Shown: in pieces, positions 14,528-23,181 of the stretch
Layout: each line of letters begins with the position of its first letter
How positions within the stretch are numbered: position 1 is the stretch's first letter
Virus record (IMG/VR): IMGVR_UViG_3300036772_000077
Location: 1-35,125 of that record
Length of the DNA: 35,125 bases
Source: a virus
Direction: 5' to 3' (one strand)
Position numbers and translations under genes: made by a program
The notes under the pieces: model-generated
Told to the model about the DNA's origin: nothing
Seen by the model: the letters and a program-made list of their open reading frames with translations, nothing else
The model's database searches: none

Positions 14528-16293
14528 TAAAAAATCTCCACAATGTTGCTGGTATTGGCGGCCTCGCCCTGCAGCGGTTCGTTAAACAGCGCGTGCATCG
14601 TCGCCCAGGCCAAATCTGCGTGGCTGGCTTCTTCGCTGCGGCTGGCTTCGTAAGTCGGGCGGTTGCCGCTGGCGGTGGTGGCCCGGCGGATAGCCATAAA
14701 TGACTGCGCAATGTCGGTGTGCCCGGCGTCGAACTCCAGGCGGCGGTGGCTGATAATGTCGTACGCCTTGAGCACCAGGGCGTTTTTGACGTTCGGGTTG
14801 TAGACGAACTCGCGTACGGCGGGGAAAAACGCTTTCACGTTCTCATAAACGCCGTGGCCCACGCCCGTTGAGTCGATGCCGATGTAGGTCACGTTGTACT
14901 GCTGAGTGAGTTGCTTGATGGCGTCGGCCTGGGCGCGGAAGTCCATCCCGCGCCACTGGTGGCGCTCCAGAATACGGAACTTGCCGCCTGGCACCATTGG
15001 CGGGGCCATGACCACGCATCCTGCACTGTCACCGTTCTGCGTGCCCTTCGCCGGGTCATACCCGATCCACACTTCGCGCCAACCAAACGGGCGCAGGGCC
15101 AGGGCCTGAAAATCGGCCCACACTTCCCAGCTGTCCACCATGCACGCCTGCAGCTCACTGAGCGGGAACACCGACGCGAGATCGTCGATAAATTCGCACA
15201 TCAGCAGGTTCTGGTATTCGTCCGGGCTGTACTCCATGCGCAGCTGGTCGAGGTCGAACAGGTTACAGCCGCCGCGCACCGCATCCTCTACGGTGACAAT
15301 CTGGCGGTATTGCCCGTCCGGACAGAGCAGGCCGGGGGCCAGGCCGCCGTGCGTCAGGTCAATATCTACCTTGTCGGCTTTGCTGCGGCCCCGGTTGAAC
15401 AGTGCGCCGGACCAGAACGGATAGGCGCTGTGCGTCAGGCTCGACGGGGTGGAAAAGTAGGTCTGCCGCCAGCGCTTATGGATCGCCATGCCGGAGGCCA
15501 CCTTGCGCAGCTCCTGGAATTTCGGTATCCAGAAATATTCATCCAGGTACAGGTTGCCGTGGTAGCTCTGCGCGGTGCGCGCGTTGGTGCCGAGGAAATA
15601 GAGCGTTGCGCCGTTGGGCAGCACCATTGGATCGCCCTTCAACTCCACATCCACCTCTTTTGCAAAGTCGATGATGTACTGCTTAAAGACGTGCGCCTGG
15701 GCCTTACTGGCGGACAGGAAAATCTGGTTGCGCCCGGTGGTGATGGCGTCAATCAGTGCCTCACGGGCAAAAAAGAAGGTCGCGCCAATCTGGCGGGACT
15801 TGAGCAGGTTACGGATGCGGTGACGGTTGCCCGCCTCCCACCAGTGGCGCTGGTAGGCGAACATCGAGCTGTGGAAAATCTCCTGCAGCTTTTCGGTCTG
15901 TTCGTCGCTGAAAACGTTCTTTTCCGGTAGCTTGCGCGGGCCTTTGTTGCGGTTCGCCACGTTGGGGTTAAGGTCGGCCTCGTTGCCGCCGTCGTTAAAT
16001 TTGCCGATGCGGGCATGGCGTTCTGACTGACGCGCCAGCAGGTCAATCTCTTTGAAGTCTTTCCCTTCTTTTTGCTCCTTCATGATGAGCTGGCAGTAAC
16101 GCGCGGCAGTGGTGAGCTGCATCTGATCCAGCGGGCCATATTCGCCCCACTTGTCGCGCTTCTTCCAGCTGTGTACGGTTGCAACTTTCTCGCCCAGCAT
16201 TTCAGCAATGCGGGCTACGCGGTATCCCTGAAAGTACAGCAGCATGGCCTGCCGACGGGGATCGAGGTCTGCGGGGGTCAGTGTCATGTCCAT
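14527..16293 (-). CDS. P: Terminase large subunit P
   Basis: The 588-aa packaging ATPase and cos-cleaving motor subunit, the length of P2 P. An N-terminal helix-turn-helix is visible (YRVARIAEMLGEKVATVHSWKKRD, about 24-47). The ATPase domain follows with SRQIGATFF (166-174) and Walker B LYLDE (248-252), then an RNase-H-like nuclease domain beginning IGYDPAKGTQNGDSAG with YIGIDSTGVGHG downstream. The start at 16293 has AGG eight bases upstream; an in-frame ATG at 16287 is also possible. It heads the leftward P-paralogue-Q operon, divergent from O. Confidence 0.97.
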   Translation of the reverse strand: MDMTLTPADLDPRRQAMLLYFQGYRVARIAEMLGEKVATVHSWKKRDKWGEYGPLDQMQLTTAARYCQLIMKEQKEGKDFKEIDLLARQSERHARIGKFNDGGNEADLNPNVANRNKGPRKLPEKNVFSDEQTEKLQEIFHSSMFAYQRHWWEAGNRHRIRNLLKSRQIGATFFFAREALIDAITTGRNQIFLSASKAQAHVFKQYIIDFAKEVDVELKGDPMVLPNGATLYFLGTNARTAQSYHGNLYLDEYFWIPKFQELRKVASGMAIHKRWRQTYFSTPSSLTHSAYPFWSGALFNRGRSKADKVDIDLTHGGLAPGLLCPDGQYRQIVTVEDAVRGGCNLFDLDQLRMEYSPDEYQNLLMCEFIDDLASVFPLSELQACMVDSWEVWADFQALALRPFGWREVWIGYDPAKGTQNGDSAGCVVMAPPMVPGGKFRILERHQWRGMDFRAQADAIKQLTQQYNVTYIGIDSTGVGHGVYENVKAFFPAVREFVYNPNVKNALVLKAYDIISHRRLEFDAGHTDIAQSFMAIRRATTASGNRPTYEASRSEEASHADLAWATMHALFNEPLQGEAANTSNIVEIF

Positions 16294-16338
16294 GACACAA
16301 GCCTACGGCCTTGAATGCCGCCTTTCCCCGGCTGCGTT

Positions 16339-16358
16339 TTGTGTGGTGAACCCCACAA
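16339..16358 (+). promoter_or_regulatory. Ogr-binding box of the O late promoter
   Basis: TTGT-N12-ACAA, exactly the P2 late-activator consensus. Its centre is about 55 bp before the predicted start near 16405, with CATAAG (16396-16401) as -10. It lies between divergent P and O. A separate box for the P promoter was not found. Confidence 0.8.
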
Positions 16359-16435
16359 AGCCCGCGCGTTGTTTCACTCCCCCCATCACAGCAAACATAA
16401 GGCTCCAGTAAGTTTTTTATAACGGAGCATGGCTC

Positions 16436-17269
16436 ATGACAGCGAAAGCAAAGCGTTTCCGCATCGGGGTGGAAGGTGCCACCACTGACGGACGCGAAAT
16501 CCAGCGTGACTGGCTGGTGCAGATGGCAGCCAGTTACAACCCGGCGGTTTACACCGCGCAAATTAACCTTGAGCACATCAAGTCTTATCTGCCGGACAGC
16601 ACCTTTAACCGTTACGGCACCGTATCTGCCCTGGTAGCTGAGGAAATCAAAGACGGTCCAATGGCGGGCAAGATGGCGCTGTATGCCGATGTGGCCCCGA
16701 CGGATGCGCTGATCGCCCTGGTGAAGAAAGGGCAGAAGCTCTTTACCTCCATGGAAGTCAGCCCGCAGTTTGCCGATTCCGGTAAAGCCTATCTGGTCGG
16801 CCTGGCGGCAACGGATGACCCGGCAAGCCTGGGCACGGAAATGCTGACCTTCAGCGCCACCGCTACCCAGAATCCGCTGGCAAACCGCAAACAAAACCCG
16901 GAAAACCTGTTTTCCGCCGCCGTCGAAACGGTTATCGAACTCGACGAAACCCAGGACGACAAACCCTCCCTCTTTTCCCGCGTGACCGCGCTGTTTGCCA
17001 AAAAAGAGCAGACCGATGACGCGCGATTCTCTGATGTACATAAAGCCGTGGAGCTGGTTGCTACTGAGCAGCAGAGCTTTGGCGAGCGCACCGACAAATC
17101 CCTGTCTGAGCAGGAAACCCGCTTGTCTTCGCTGGAAACCTCACTGCAGAAACAGCAGGCCGATTTTGCGGCGCTGCAACAGCAGCTGAGTACCGAAGAC
17201 AGCCGCAGGGATTACCGCCAGCGTGCGCCGGGCGGTGACGCTCCGGCTGGCACCGTGACTAACTGCTGA
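16436..17269 (+). CDS. O: Capsid scaffolding protease O
   Basis: A 277-aa protein combining maturation protease and scaffold for capsid assembly (P2 GPO family). The N-terminal serine protease shows D18, H47 (NLEHIKSY) and S105 (LFTSMEVS), at positions equivalent to the P2 Asp-His-Ser set. Residues from about 195 on form a glutamine-rich coiled coil (LEQETRLSSLETSLQKQQADFAALQQQL), the scaffold that binds N. It is the first gene of the rightward late operon. Confidence 0.96.
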   Translation: MTAKAKRFRIGVEGATTDGREIQRDWLVQMAASYNPAVYTAQINLEHIKSYLPDSTFNRYGTVSALVAEEIKDGPMAGKMALYADVAPTDALIALVKKGQKLFTSMEVSPQFADSGKAYLVGLAATDDPASLGTEMLTFSATATQNPLANRKQNPENLFSAAVETVIELDETQDDKPSLFSRVTALFAKKEQTDDARFSDVHKAVELVATEQQSFGERTDKSLSEQETRLSSLETSLQKQQADFAALQQQLSTEDSRRDYRQRAPGGDAPAGTVTNC

Positions 17270-17285
17270 TGGAGCACAACGCCCG

Positions 17286-18350
17286 ATGAAACAGAAAACC
17301 AAATTTGCCTTTAACGCCTACCTGCTGCAGCTGGCCCGCCTGAATAATATTCCGGTGGAAGAACTCTCCAGCAAATTCACGGTGGAGCCGTCCGTGCAGC
17401 AGACCCTGGAAGATCAGATCCAGCAGTCCGCTGCTTTCCTCACCCTGATTAACGTCATGCCCGTGTCAGAGCAGTCCGGTCAGCTGCTGGGGTTGGGCGT
17501 TGGCAGCACTATCGCCGGAACCACCGACACTACCGCCAAAGAGCGTGAAGCCACTGATCCCACGTTGATGACGGACGTGGAATACAAATGCGAGCAGACC
17601 AACTTCGACACGGTGCTGACTTACGCGAAGCTGGACCTGTGGGCCAAATTCCAGGACTTCCAGCTGCGTATCCGTAACGCCATCATTCAGCGTCAGGCGC
17701 TGGACCGCATTATGATTGGCTTTAACGGTGTGAAGCGCGCCAAAACCTCTAACCGCACCGACAACCCAATGCTGCAGGACGTGAACAAAGGCTGGCTGCA
17801 GAAGGTGCGTGAAGACGCGGCGGACTGCGTAATGGGCAGCGCCACGGCAGAAGACGGAACCACCACCGCAGCCCCGGTGAAAGTCGGTTCAGGTGGTCAG
17901 TACCTGAATCTGGATGCGCTGGTAATGGATGCCGTCAACGAGTTGATCGACCCGATTTTCCAGGACGATGACGGTCTGGTGGTGGTCTGTGGTCGTGAGT
18001 TGCTGGCGGACAAGTATTTCCCGCTGGTCAACAAAGAGCAGGACAACAGCGAAAAAATGGCGGCCGATCTCATCATTAGCCAGAAACGCATGGGTGGCCT
18101 GCAGGCGGTGCGCGCGCCGTTCTTCCCGTCAAATGCTCTGATGATCACCCGTCTGGATAACCTGTCCATCTACTGGCAGGAAGACACCCGCCGCCGAGCG
18201 GTGATCGACAATCCGAAGCGTGACCGCATCGAAAACTTTGAATCCGTCAATGAGGCGTATGTGGTGGAGGATTACCGCTGCGTGGCTCTGGTGGAAAACA
18301 TTGAGATCGGTGATTTCAGCGCGCCAGCGGCACCGGAAGGTGGGGAATAA
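17286..18350 (+). CDS. N: Major capsid protein N
   Basis: A 354-aa HK97-fold major head protein of the P2 N family, the same length as P2 N within a few residues. The start (MKQKTKFAFNAYLLQLARLNNIPVEELSSKFTVEPSVQQTLEDQIQQSAAFL) is highly characteristic. The first 30 or so residues should be removed by the O protease. It lies between scaffold and terminase small subunit as in P2. Confidence 0.97.
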   Translation: MKQKTKFAFNAYLLQLARLNNIPVEELSSKFTVEPSVQQTLEDQIQQSAAFLTLINVMPVSEQSGQLLGLGVGSTIAGTTDTTAKEREATDPTLMTDVEYKCEQTNFDTVLTYAKLDLWAKFQDFQLRIRNAIIQRQALDRIMIGFNGVKRAKTSNRTDNPMLQDVNKGWLQKVREDAADCVMGSATAEDGTTTAAPVKVGSGGQYLNLDALVMDAVNELIDPIFQDDDGLVVVCGRELLADKYFPLVNKEQDNSEKMAADLIISQKRMGGLQAVRAPFFPSNALMITRLDNLSIYWQEDTRRRAVIDNPKRDRIENFESVNEAYVVEDYRCVALVENIEIGDFSAPAAPEGGE

Positions 18351-18353
18351 ATC

Positions 18354-19004
18354 ATGAGCCTGAGTCCCGCACGGCAGCACCGCCTGCGCGTCCAGGCTGA
18401 ACAGGCCGCCCGTCTGGGCGGCAATGTTCGCCACGCGTCGGGTTATGACCAGATGCTGCTGCAGCTGGCGGAAGATAAACGCCGCCTGAAAGGCATTCAG
18501 TCCACGCTGAAAAAGGCGCAAATCAAGGTGGAGCTGCTGCCGAAATATACCGCCTGGGTGGATGGTGTGCTGGCGGCGGAGGCCACCCAGCAGGATGACG
18601 TGGTGATGTACGCGATGCTCTGGCGCATTGATGCCGGTGATTATGCCGGGGCGCTGCAAATCGCAAATCACGCGCTGCGCCAGGGCTGGGTGATGCCGCT
18701 TGGCAACCGCAACACGCAGACAGTGCTGGTTGAGGAACTGGCAGACGCGGCGCAGGCCGCCATCACTGCCGTACAACCTTTTGAGGCGGAGCTATTGCTG
18801 CAGGCGCTGGATATGACGGACGGCACCGATATGCCCGATCAGTCCCGCGCTCGTTTGCATAAAGCCATCGGCCTGTTGCTCTGTGAATCCAGCCCGGCCT
18901 CCGCCCTGAATCACATCACTCACGCGTTGCAACTGGACCCGCGCTGCGGCGTGAAAAAAGACAAAGAACGGCTTGAGCGCAGACTGCGCAATGAGAGCCA
19001 GTAA
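18354..19004 (+). CDS. M: Terminase small subunit M
   Basis: A 216-aa terminase partner of P that recognises cos (P2 GPM family). It is helical throughout (MSLSPARQHRLRVQAEQAARLGGNVRHASGYDQMLLQLAEDKRRLKGIQS), with a C-terminal TPR-like part (ALNHITHALQLDPRCGVKKDKERLERRL). It starts three bases after the N stop. It is somewhat shorter than P2 M. Confidence 0.94.
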   Translation: MSLSPARQHRLRVQAEQAARLGGNVRHASGYDQMLLQLAEDKRRLKGIQSTLKKAQIKVELLPKYTAWVDGVLAAEATQQDDVVMYAMLWRIDAGDYAGALQIANHALRQGWVMPLGNRNTQTVLVEELADAAQAAITAVQPFEAELLLQALDMTDGTDMPDQSRARLHKAIGLLLCESSPASALNHITHALQLDPRCGVKKDKERLERRLRNESQ

Positions 19005-19098
19005 CGGAACGTGCCCCGCGCACGGGCGGCACGGGATGGCGGCAGGCATTGCCTTACCAAAATCCCGTCCACCGCCCACTTTTTCAGGAGAAAGCCGT

Positions 19099-19563
19099 AT
19101 GCAGTTTGTTGCGCCTGAACAGGCCCCGGAGCAGGCGGAGGTCATCAAAAATACGCCGTTCTGGCCCGATGTGGACCTGTGCGAATTTCGCAGCGTGATG
19201 CGCACTGACGGCACGGTGACGCCCGCCCGGCTGAAACAGCTGGCGCTCACGGCAATATCAGAGGTCAACGCGGAGCTGTACACCTTCCGCCAGCATCAGC
19301 AGGCGCTGGGCTATCGGATGCTGACTGACGTGCCCGCAGAAGAACTGGACGGCAAAAGCGAGCGCCTGCACCACTACAGCAATGCGGTGTATTGCTGGGC
19401 GCGGGCGGTGCTCAATGAGCGCTATCAGGACTATGACGCCACGGCGTCTGCGGTAAAACGCGGGGAGGAACTGGCGGAGGCCAGCGCCGACCTGTGGCGC
19501 GATGCCCGCTGGGCCATCAGCCGGGTGCAGGATGCGCCGCACTGCACGGTGGAGCTTATCTGA
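19099..19563 (+). CDS. L: Head completion/stabilisation protein L
   Basis: A 154-aa head-completion protein of the P2 L family, which closes the portal vertex after packaging. The ATG at 19099 is preceded by AGGAG eight bases upstream; a longer reading from 18973 overlaps M and is not supported. Typical segments are NTPFWPDVDLCEFRSVMRTDGTVTPARLKQLALTAISEVN and the alternating helices thereafter. The stop overlaps the start of X. Confidence 0.95.
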   Translation: MQFVAPEQAPEQAEVIKNTPFWPDVDLCEFRSVMRTDGTVTPARLKQLALTAISEVNAELYTFRQHQQALGYRMLTDVPAEELDGKSERLHHYSNAVYCWARAVLNERYQDYDATASAVKRGEELAEASADLWRDARWAISRVQDAPHCTVELI

Positions 19564-19766
19564 TGAAAGTGCGTGCGTATCAGTATGACACCGTGGACGC
19601 GCTGTGCTGGCGTTATTACGGGCGCACTCGGGGTGTCACTGAGCAGGTATTGCGGGCAAATCCGGGGCTGGCTGAATACGGCCCCTTTTTACCTCACGGG
19701 CTGCAGGTAGAGCTGCCGGATATAACGGAAACACCCACCGTGCAGACCGTTCAGCTATGGGACTGA
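19563..19766 (+). CDS. X: Tail protein X (LysM-like)
   Basis: A 67-aa tail protein, the same length as P2 X, with a LysM-like layout (YDTVDALCWRYYGRTRGVTEQVLRANPGLAEYGPFLPHGLQVELPDI). It is placed at the tail-tip or baseplate hub in P2-like phages. It overlaps L by one base. Confidence 0.95.
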   Translation: MKVRAYQYDTVDALCWRYYGRTRGVTEQVLRANPGLAEYGPFLPHGLQVELPDITETPTVQTVQLWD

Positions 19767-19769
19767 ATC

Positions 19770-19985
19770 ATGACGCTTGAACGAATCAGCGCCTTTATCA
19801 CGTACTGCATCGCCGTTGTGCTGGCATGGATGGGGGACATGTCTCTCAAGGATGCCTCCACGGTAGGCGGCGTGTTGATTGGCGCGCTGATGCTGCTGAT
19901 CAACTGGTATTACAAACACAGGACTTTCCAGCTGCTGCGTGACGGGAAGCTATCTCGGGAGGCGTATGAATCCATCAATCGTTAA
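19770..19985 (+). CDS. Holin
   Basis: A 71-aa membrane protein with two hydrophobic segments (ISAFITYCIAVVLAWMG and STVGGVLIGALMLLINWYY) and a basic cytoplasmic tail, typical of class II / HP1-type pinholins. It directly precedes a signal-anchor endolysin, which requires only membrane depolarisation for release. That fits a pinholin better than the large-hole holin Y of P2. It overlaps the endolysin gene by 20 bases. Confidence 0.88.
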   Translation: MTLERISAFITYCIAVVLAWMGDMSLKDASTVGGVLIGALMLLINWYYKHRTFQLLRDGKLSREAYESINR

Positions 19986-20481
19986 GCGCTGCCTGGTGGG
20001 TGCGGTGCTGGCAATCGCCGCCACGCTGCCCGGCTTTCAGACCCTCCATACGTCACTGGATGGCCTGAAACTGATTGCGGATTACGAGGGCTGCCGCCTG
20101 CAGCCGTACCTGTGCAGCGCGGGCGTGTGGACCGATGGTATCGGTAATACCTCCGGCGTGGTGCCGGGCCGGACCATCAACGAACGGCAGGCGGCGCAGG
20201 GGCTCATCACTAACGTAGTGAAAGTGGAAAGGGCCCTGGAAAAATGTGTGCAGCAGACGATGCCGCAAAAGGTCTATGACGCGGTGGTGTCGTTCGCGTT
20301 CAACGTCGGCACGGGCAATGTCTGCAGCTCCACGCTGGTTAAGTTGCTCAATCAGCAGCGCTGGGCAGAGGCGTGCCGCCAGCTGCCGCGCTGGGTGTAT
20401 GTCAAAGGTGTGTTTAATCAGGGGCTGGACAACCGCCGCGCGCGGGAAATGACCTGGTGCTTAAAAGGCGTTTCTGCATGA
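19966..20481 (+). CDS. SAR endolysin (GH24 lysozyme), P1 Lyz-like thiol control
   Basis: A 171-aa muramidase. It has an N-terminal signal-anchor-release helix (about residues 9-27, CLVGAVLAIAATLPGFQTL). A GH24 catalytic triad follows in E41-x8-C50-x5-T56 spacing, with Cys replacing the usual Asp. A cysteine in the anchor (C9), one at C43 and the catalytic C50 match the arrangement of P1 Lyz, where C44-C51 is a blocking disulphide and anchor C13 reshuffles it on release. The ATG at 19966 follows GGAGG. The gene overlaps lysB by 4 bases. Confidence 0.94.
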   Translation: MNPSIVKRCLVGAVLAIAATLPGFQTLHTSLDGLKLIADYEGCRLQPYLCSAGVWTDGIGNTSGVVPGRTINERQAAQGLITNVVKVERALEKCVQQTMPQKVYDAVVSFAFNVGTGNVCSSTLVKLLNQQRWAEACRQLPRWVYVKGVFNQGLDNRRAREMTWCLKGVSA

Positions 20482-20906
20482 CACGCTTATATTCTACTTT
20501 TCTGGCTCTGATGTTAGCCGTACTGGGTTGGCAGGCATGGCGGCTCAATAACGCCAGCCACATCATCGAAACTCAGGGGGCTGCGCTGAACAGTAAAACC
20601 CTGGAGTTGACGAAGAAAAATAGCCAGCTGATCGGCCTGTCCATTCTGACCGAAACCAACAGCCGGGAGCAGACACGGCTCTATGCGGCGGCAGAGGATA
20701 CGCGCTCTTTGCTGCATCAGCGCCAGAACCGGATCGAGGAGCTTAAACGTGAAAACGAAGATTTGCGCCGCTGGGCTGACACTCTTTTACCTCCTGATGT
20801 TGTCAGGCTGCGCGAAAGACCCGCCATCACCGGAAGTGCAGCTTACCGTGAGTGGCTGTCCAAGGGTGACGCAGTGCCGCCTGGAAAGGTCAGCGCCGCG
20901 CAGTAA
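20478..20906 (+). CDS. lysB: Inner-membrane spanin subunit LysB
   Basis: A 142-aa Rz-like i-spanin. It has one N-terminal membrane anchor (LYSTFLALMLAVLGWQAW) and a periplasmic coiled coil (about residues 35-100). It joins the outer-membrane lipoprotein LysC to fuse the two membranes at the end of lysis. The start is the ATG overlapping the endolysin stop, not the upstream in-frame ATG at 20457. Confidence 0.92.
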   Translation: MTRLYSTFLALMLAVLGWQAWRLNNASHIIETQGAALNSKTLELTKKNSQLIGLSILTETNSREQTRLYAAAEDTRSLLHQRQNRIEELKRENEDLRRWADTLLPPDVVRLRERPAITGSAAYREWLSKGDAVPPGKVSAAQ

Positions 20907-21039
20907 CGGCGATCTGCTGAGCCTGCTTGACGAAACGGAGGCCGCCTGGGCGGTCTGTGCAGACAAAGTGGACACTATTGTGTCCTGCCAGGAGCGAAAC
21001 AGTGAACAAGCCGCAGTCCCTACGCGCCGCGCTGAATAA
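20749..21039 (+). CDS. lysC: Outer-membrane spanin lipoprotein LysC
   Basis: A 96-aa Rz1-like o-spanin in the +1 phase, overlapping the last 158 bases of lysB and then the start of R. Start is GTG 20749 with GGAG seven bases upstream. It has a lipoprotein signal with lipobox LSGC (LTLFYLLMLSGCAKDPPSPEV) followed by a proline-containing linker and cysteines. Overlapping coding of this kind is usual for P2 lysB/lysC. Confidence 0.88.
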   Translation: MKTKICAAGLTLFYLLMLSGCAKDPPSPEVQLTVSGCPRVTQCRLERSAPRSNGDLLSLLDETEAAWAVCADKVDTIVSCQERNSEQAAVPTRRAE

Positions 21040-21433
21040 GGCGGTGGCTTACGTCCGGGAGAACCCGGACAAGCTGCACCTGTTTGTGGATAAAGGATCC
21101 CTGGTGGCAACCGGGGCCAGCTCCATGTCGTGGGAATACCGTTACACCCTGAATGTGGTGATTGAAGATTTCAGTGGCGATCAAAACCTGCTGATGGCCC
21201 CGGTGCTGCTGTGGCTGATGGAGAATCAGCCTGATGCCATCAATAACCCGGAATGGCGCGAAAAGTTGTTTTCTTTTGAGGTGGATATTCTGCGCAATGA
21301 CATTTGCGACATCAGTCTGGACCTGCAGCTTACGGAGCGCATCCTGGTGAGCGCGGAGGGCGGAACCTCAATCGTTAAGGCGGAGCCTGAGCCATATGTA
21401 CCAGAAGAAATGTGGACGATGAGCCGTGGATAA
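21002..21433 (+). CDS. R: Tail completion protein R
   Basis: A 143-aa protein of the P2 R family, needed to complete the tail end that joins the head. It is recognised by NKPQSLRAALNKAVAYVRENPDKLHLFVDKGSLVATGASSMSWEYRYTLNVVIEDFSGDQNLLMAPVLLWL. Start is GTG 21002 with AGGAG eight bases upstream. It overlaps lysC and S. Confidence 0.95.
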   Translation: MNKPQSLRAALNKAVAYVRENPDKLHLFVDKGSLVATGASSMSWEYRYTLNVVIEDFSGDQNLLMAPVLLWLMENQPDAINNPEWREKLFSFEVDILRNDICDISLDLQLTERILVSAEGGTSIVKAEPEPYVPEEMWTMSRG

Positions 21434-21875
21434 TCTGCAGAAAGTGGATGCCTGGCTGTCAGCGCTGCTGGCAAATCTGGAGCCAGCGGCGCGCAAGCGC
21501 ATGATGCGGGAGCTGGCGCAGCAGCTACGCCGGACCCAGCAGAACAACATCCGACTGCAGCGCAATCCAGACGGAACCGGCTACGAGCCGCGCCGGGTAA
21601 CAGCCCGGACAAAGAAGGGCCGCATTAAGCGGCAGATGTTCGCCAAACTCCGCACCGCGAAATACCTGAAAACCGCCGCCAGTGCCGACTCTGCCAGTGT
21701 TGAGTTTGCCGGGCAGGTGCAGCGGATTGCCAGGGTGCATCACTACGGCTTACGTGATCGTGTAAGCCGTCGGGGGCCGGAGGTGCGTTATGCAGAGCGG
21801 CAGTTATTAGGGTTCAGTAAAAGTACTGAAAGTATGATCATAATTACCCTGCTAAGAACACTACAGAATATTTGA
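21426..21875 (+). CDS. S: Tail completion protein S
   Basis: A 149-aa protein of the P2 S family, acting with R in tail completion and head joining. The core is typical (LRRTQQNNIRLQRNPDGTGYEPRR ... GPEVRYAERQLLGFS). The last 17 residues are coded by AT-rich DNA and end close to the cargo gene, so the C-terminus has probably been redrawn by the insertion. Start is GTG 21426, overlapping R by 8 bases. Confidence 0.95.
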   Translation: MDNLQKVDAWLSALLANLEPAARKRMMRELAQQLRRTQQNNIRLQRNPDGTGYEPRRVTARTKKGRIKRQMFAKLRTAKYLKTAASADSASVEFAGQVQRIARVHHYGLRDRVSRRGPEVRYAERQLLGFSKSTESMIIITLLRTLQNI

Positions 21876-21890
21876 TCTGAAGTGGTTAGA

Positions 21891-23099
21891 TTAAACCGAG
21901 TATTTGAATGTCAACTTCTTTAAGTCATTGATGAAAAATTGAGGGGTCCAACCTTTTACCAGTTCACTCAATAAATATTCATCTGCCATGTCAAATATAT
22001 AATCAGTAACCGGGGCGGCATATTTAGCACCTGCAGCGCCAATGTAAGGGCCAACAGTAGGTTCAATAAATTGACCTGCATAGGAACCAATAAACATCAT
22101 GGCGATACTTTTTGTTGATTTACCCCAGAATGTATCAAAAAAACCTTTTGAGTTTTGATTGCTTTCCATATAAGTTCTTTGTACTTCTAAGGGGTCGGTG
22201 ACATTATTAAGTGTGCGCAACCACTGCCTGAATTTTTTTGCGTTTCTGCTTTTTCTGACTTTTAAAAGCTCATCCATAGGTTGACCCATCAGTTCAAAAG
22301 ATTTTCGAATATCTGGAAATGCCTCGAGTTCAATGATGGAGGAGAAAATTCTTTCTCTAGAGAATGTTTCGGATTTGGTGAGGGAGTCCTCAAGCAAAAA
22401 CCTTATATCACTTGTCATGCTTGGTGTTGCATGTTTATTTATTACATATTTATAACCGAGTAAATCTGACGTGCAAAGTGCGACTAATTGCTTTTCATTG
22501 TTATCAAGTTGATTTACATCTCTACCTTTAAGATCTAGCCCTAAATTTTTCAATTTTCCACTTTTAAGGGCCGATGTTATTATATCAATACTATCTTGTT
22601 CAATATCATCAGGAACTGAAATGTAAGAGTCCCGTAATTTGCGAATTAATGTTCTCCTCTCTCTTCGTTTAAGAGTTGACGACAGATTATTTAAACCTAA
22701 TTCTAACGACTTTTCTGGATCTCCATTAGGACCATCTTTAAAACGACCTCCAGTTACAGGGAAAACACCAGAGAATGGATGATTGACAGGTAAAATTAAA
22801 GGTGTCCATAACGTAAAGCTTAGCGCATTGTCATCTATTAATTCTTCAACTCCTCGCAATCCTATTTCATTAATCATAAAGCATAATGGTGTGTTTTCTC
22901 CTTCCACCTTAAAGTTAATCTCGTCGTGTAAAATAAAACTCTCAAATAAAGATGATTTTAATTGATTATGTGTTGGGGCAGGTTTTCTTTCATCTCTGTA
23001 TATGTCTGCGTCTTTTCCGTCAAAACGTAGGGGTTTACGAAGGGTGTCATTAATTTCATTATTAAATACTGCTCCATTTAAACTACGACTAGATAGCAT
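21891..23099 (-). CDS. Unknown 402-aa cargo protein between S and V
   Basis: I do not recognise this protein. It is AT-rich and points against the late operon, ending 15 bp from the S stop. The N-terminal 150 residues contain GENTPLCFMINEIGLRGVEELIDDNALSFTLWTPLILPVNHPFSGVFPVTGGRF. A helical, charged middle follows (KRRERRTLIRKLRDSYISVPDDIEQDSIDIITSALKSGKLKNLGLDL). Near the C-terminus (about 330-375) lies a glycine-rich hydrophobic stretch (SIAMMFIGSYAGQFIEPTVGPYIGAAGAKYAAPVTDYIF) that could be membrane-active. The S-V gap is a variable cargo site in P2-like phages (orf30 in P2). A single-gene defence role is a reasonable hypothesis without direct support. Confidence 0.8.
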   Translation of the reverse strand: MLSSRSLNGAVFNNEINDTLRKPLRFDGKDADIYRDERKPAPTHNQLKSSLFESFILHDEINFKVEGENTPLCFMINEIGLRGVEELIDDNALSFTLWTPLILPVNHPFSGVFPVTGGRFKDGPNGDPEKSLELGLNNLSSTLKRRERRTLIRKLRDSYISVPDDIEQDSIDIITSALKSGKLKNLGLDLKGRDVNQLDNNEKQLVALCTSDLLGYKYVINKHATPSMTSDIRFLLEDSLTKSETFSRERIFSSIIELEAFPDIRKSFELMGQPMDELLKVRKSRNAKKFRQWLRTLNNVTDPLEVQRTYMESNQNSKGFFDTFWGKSTKSIAMMFIGSYAGQFIEPTVGPYIGAAGAKYAAPVTDYIFDMADEYLLSELVKGWTPQFFINDLKKLTFKYSV

Positions 23100-23116
23100 A
23101 AAATCCCTCTAATGGT

Positions 23117-23136
23117 TTGTGTGTCAGATAGTACAA
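23117..23136 (+). promoter_or_regulatory. Ogr-binding box of the V late promoter
   Basis: A second exact TTGT-N12-ACAA. It lies between the cargo gene and V. With the usual centre-to-start distance of about 55 bp, transcription would start near 23177-23185, at or within a few bases of the V start codon. Confidence 0.75.
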
Positions 23137-23181
23137 CGGAATGTATTACCTAATTTTGGGAAAGTAAATCACGATGCATGA

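Noticed and set aside
14911-15930. 339-aa open frame on the plus strand
   Set aside because: Antisense shadow of terminase P; low-complexity reading with no supported start.
16369-16388. Second Ogr box for the leftward P promoter
   Set aside because: TTGT is present, but the distal half matches ACAA at only two of four bases and no -10 lies at the right distance.
16202-17041. 279-aa open frame on the minus strand
   Set aside because: Antisense to O and the divergent O-P promoter region, which carries an Ogr box.
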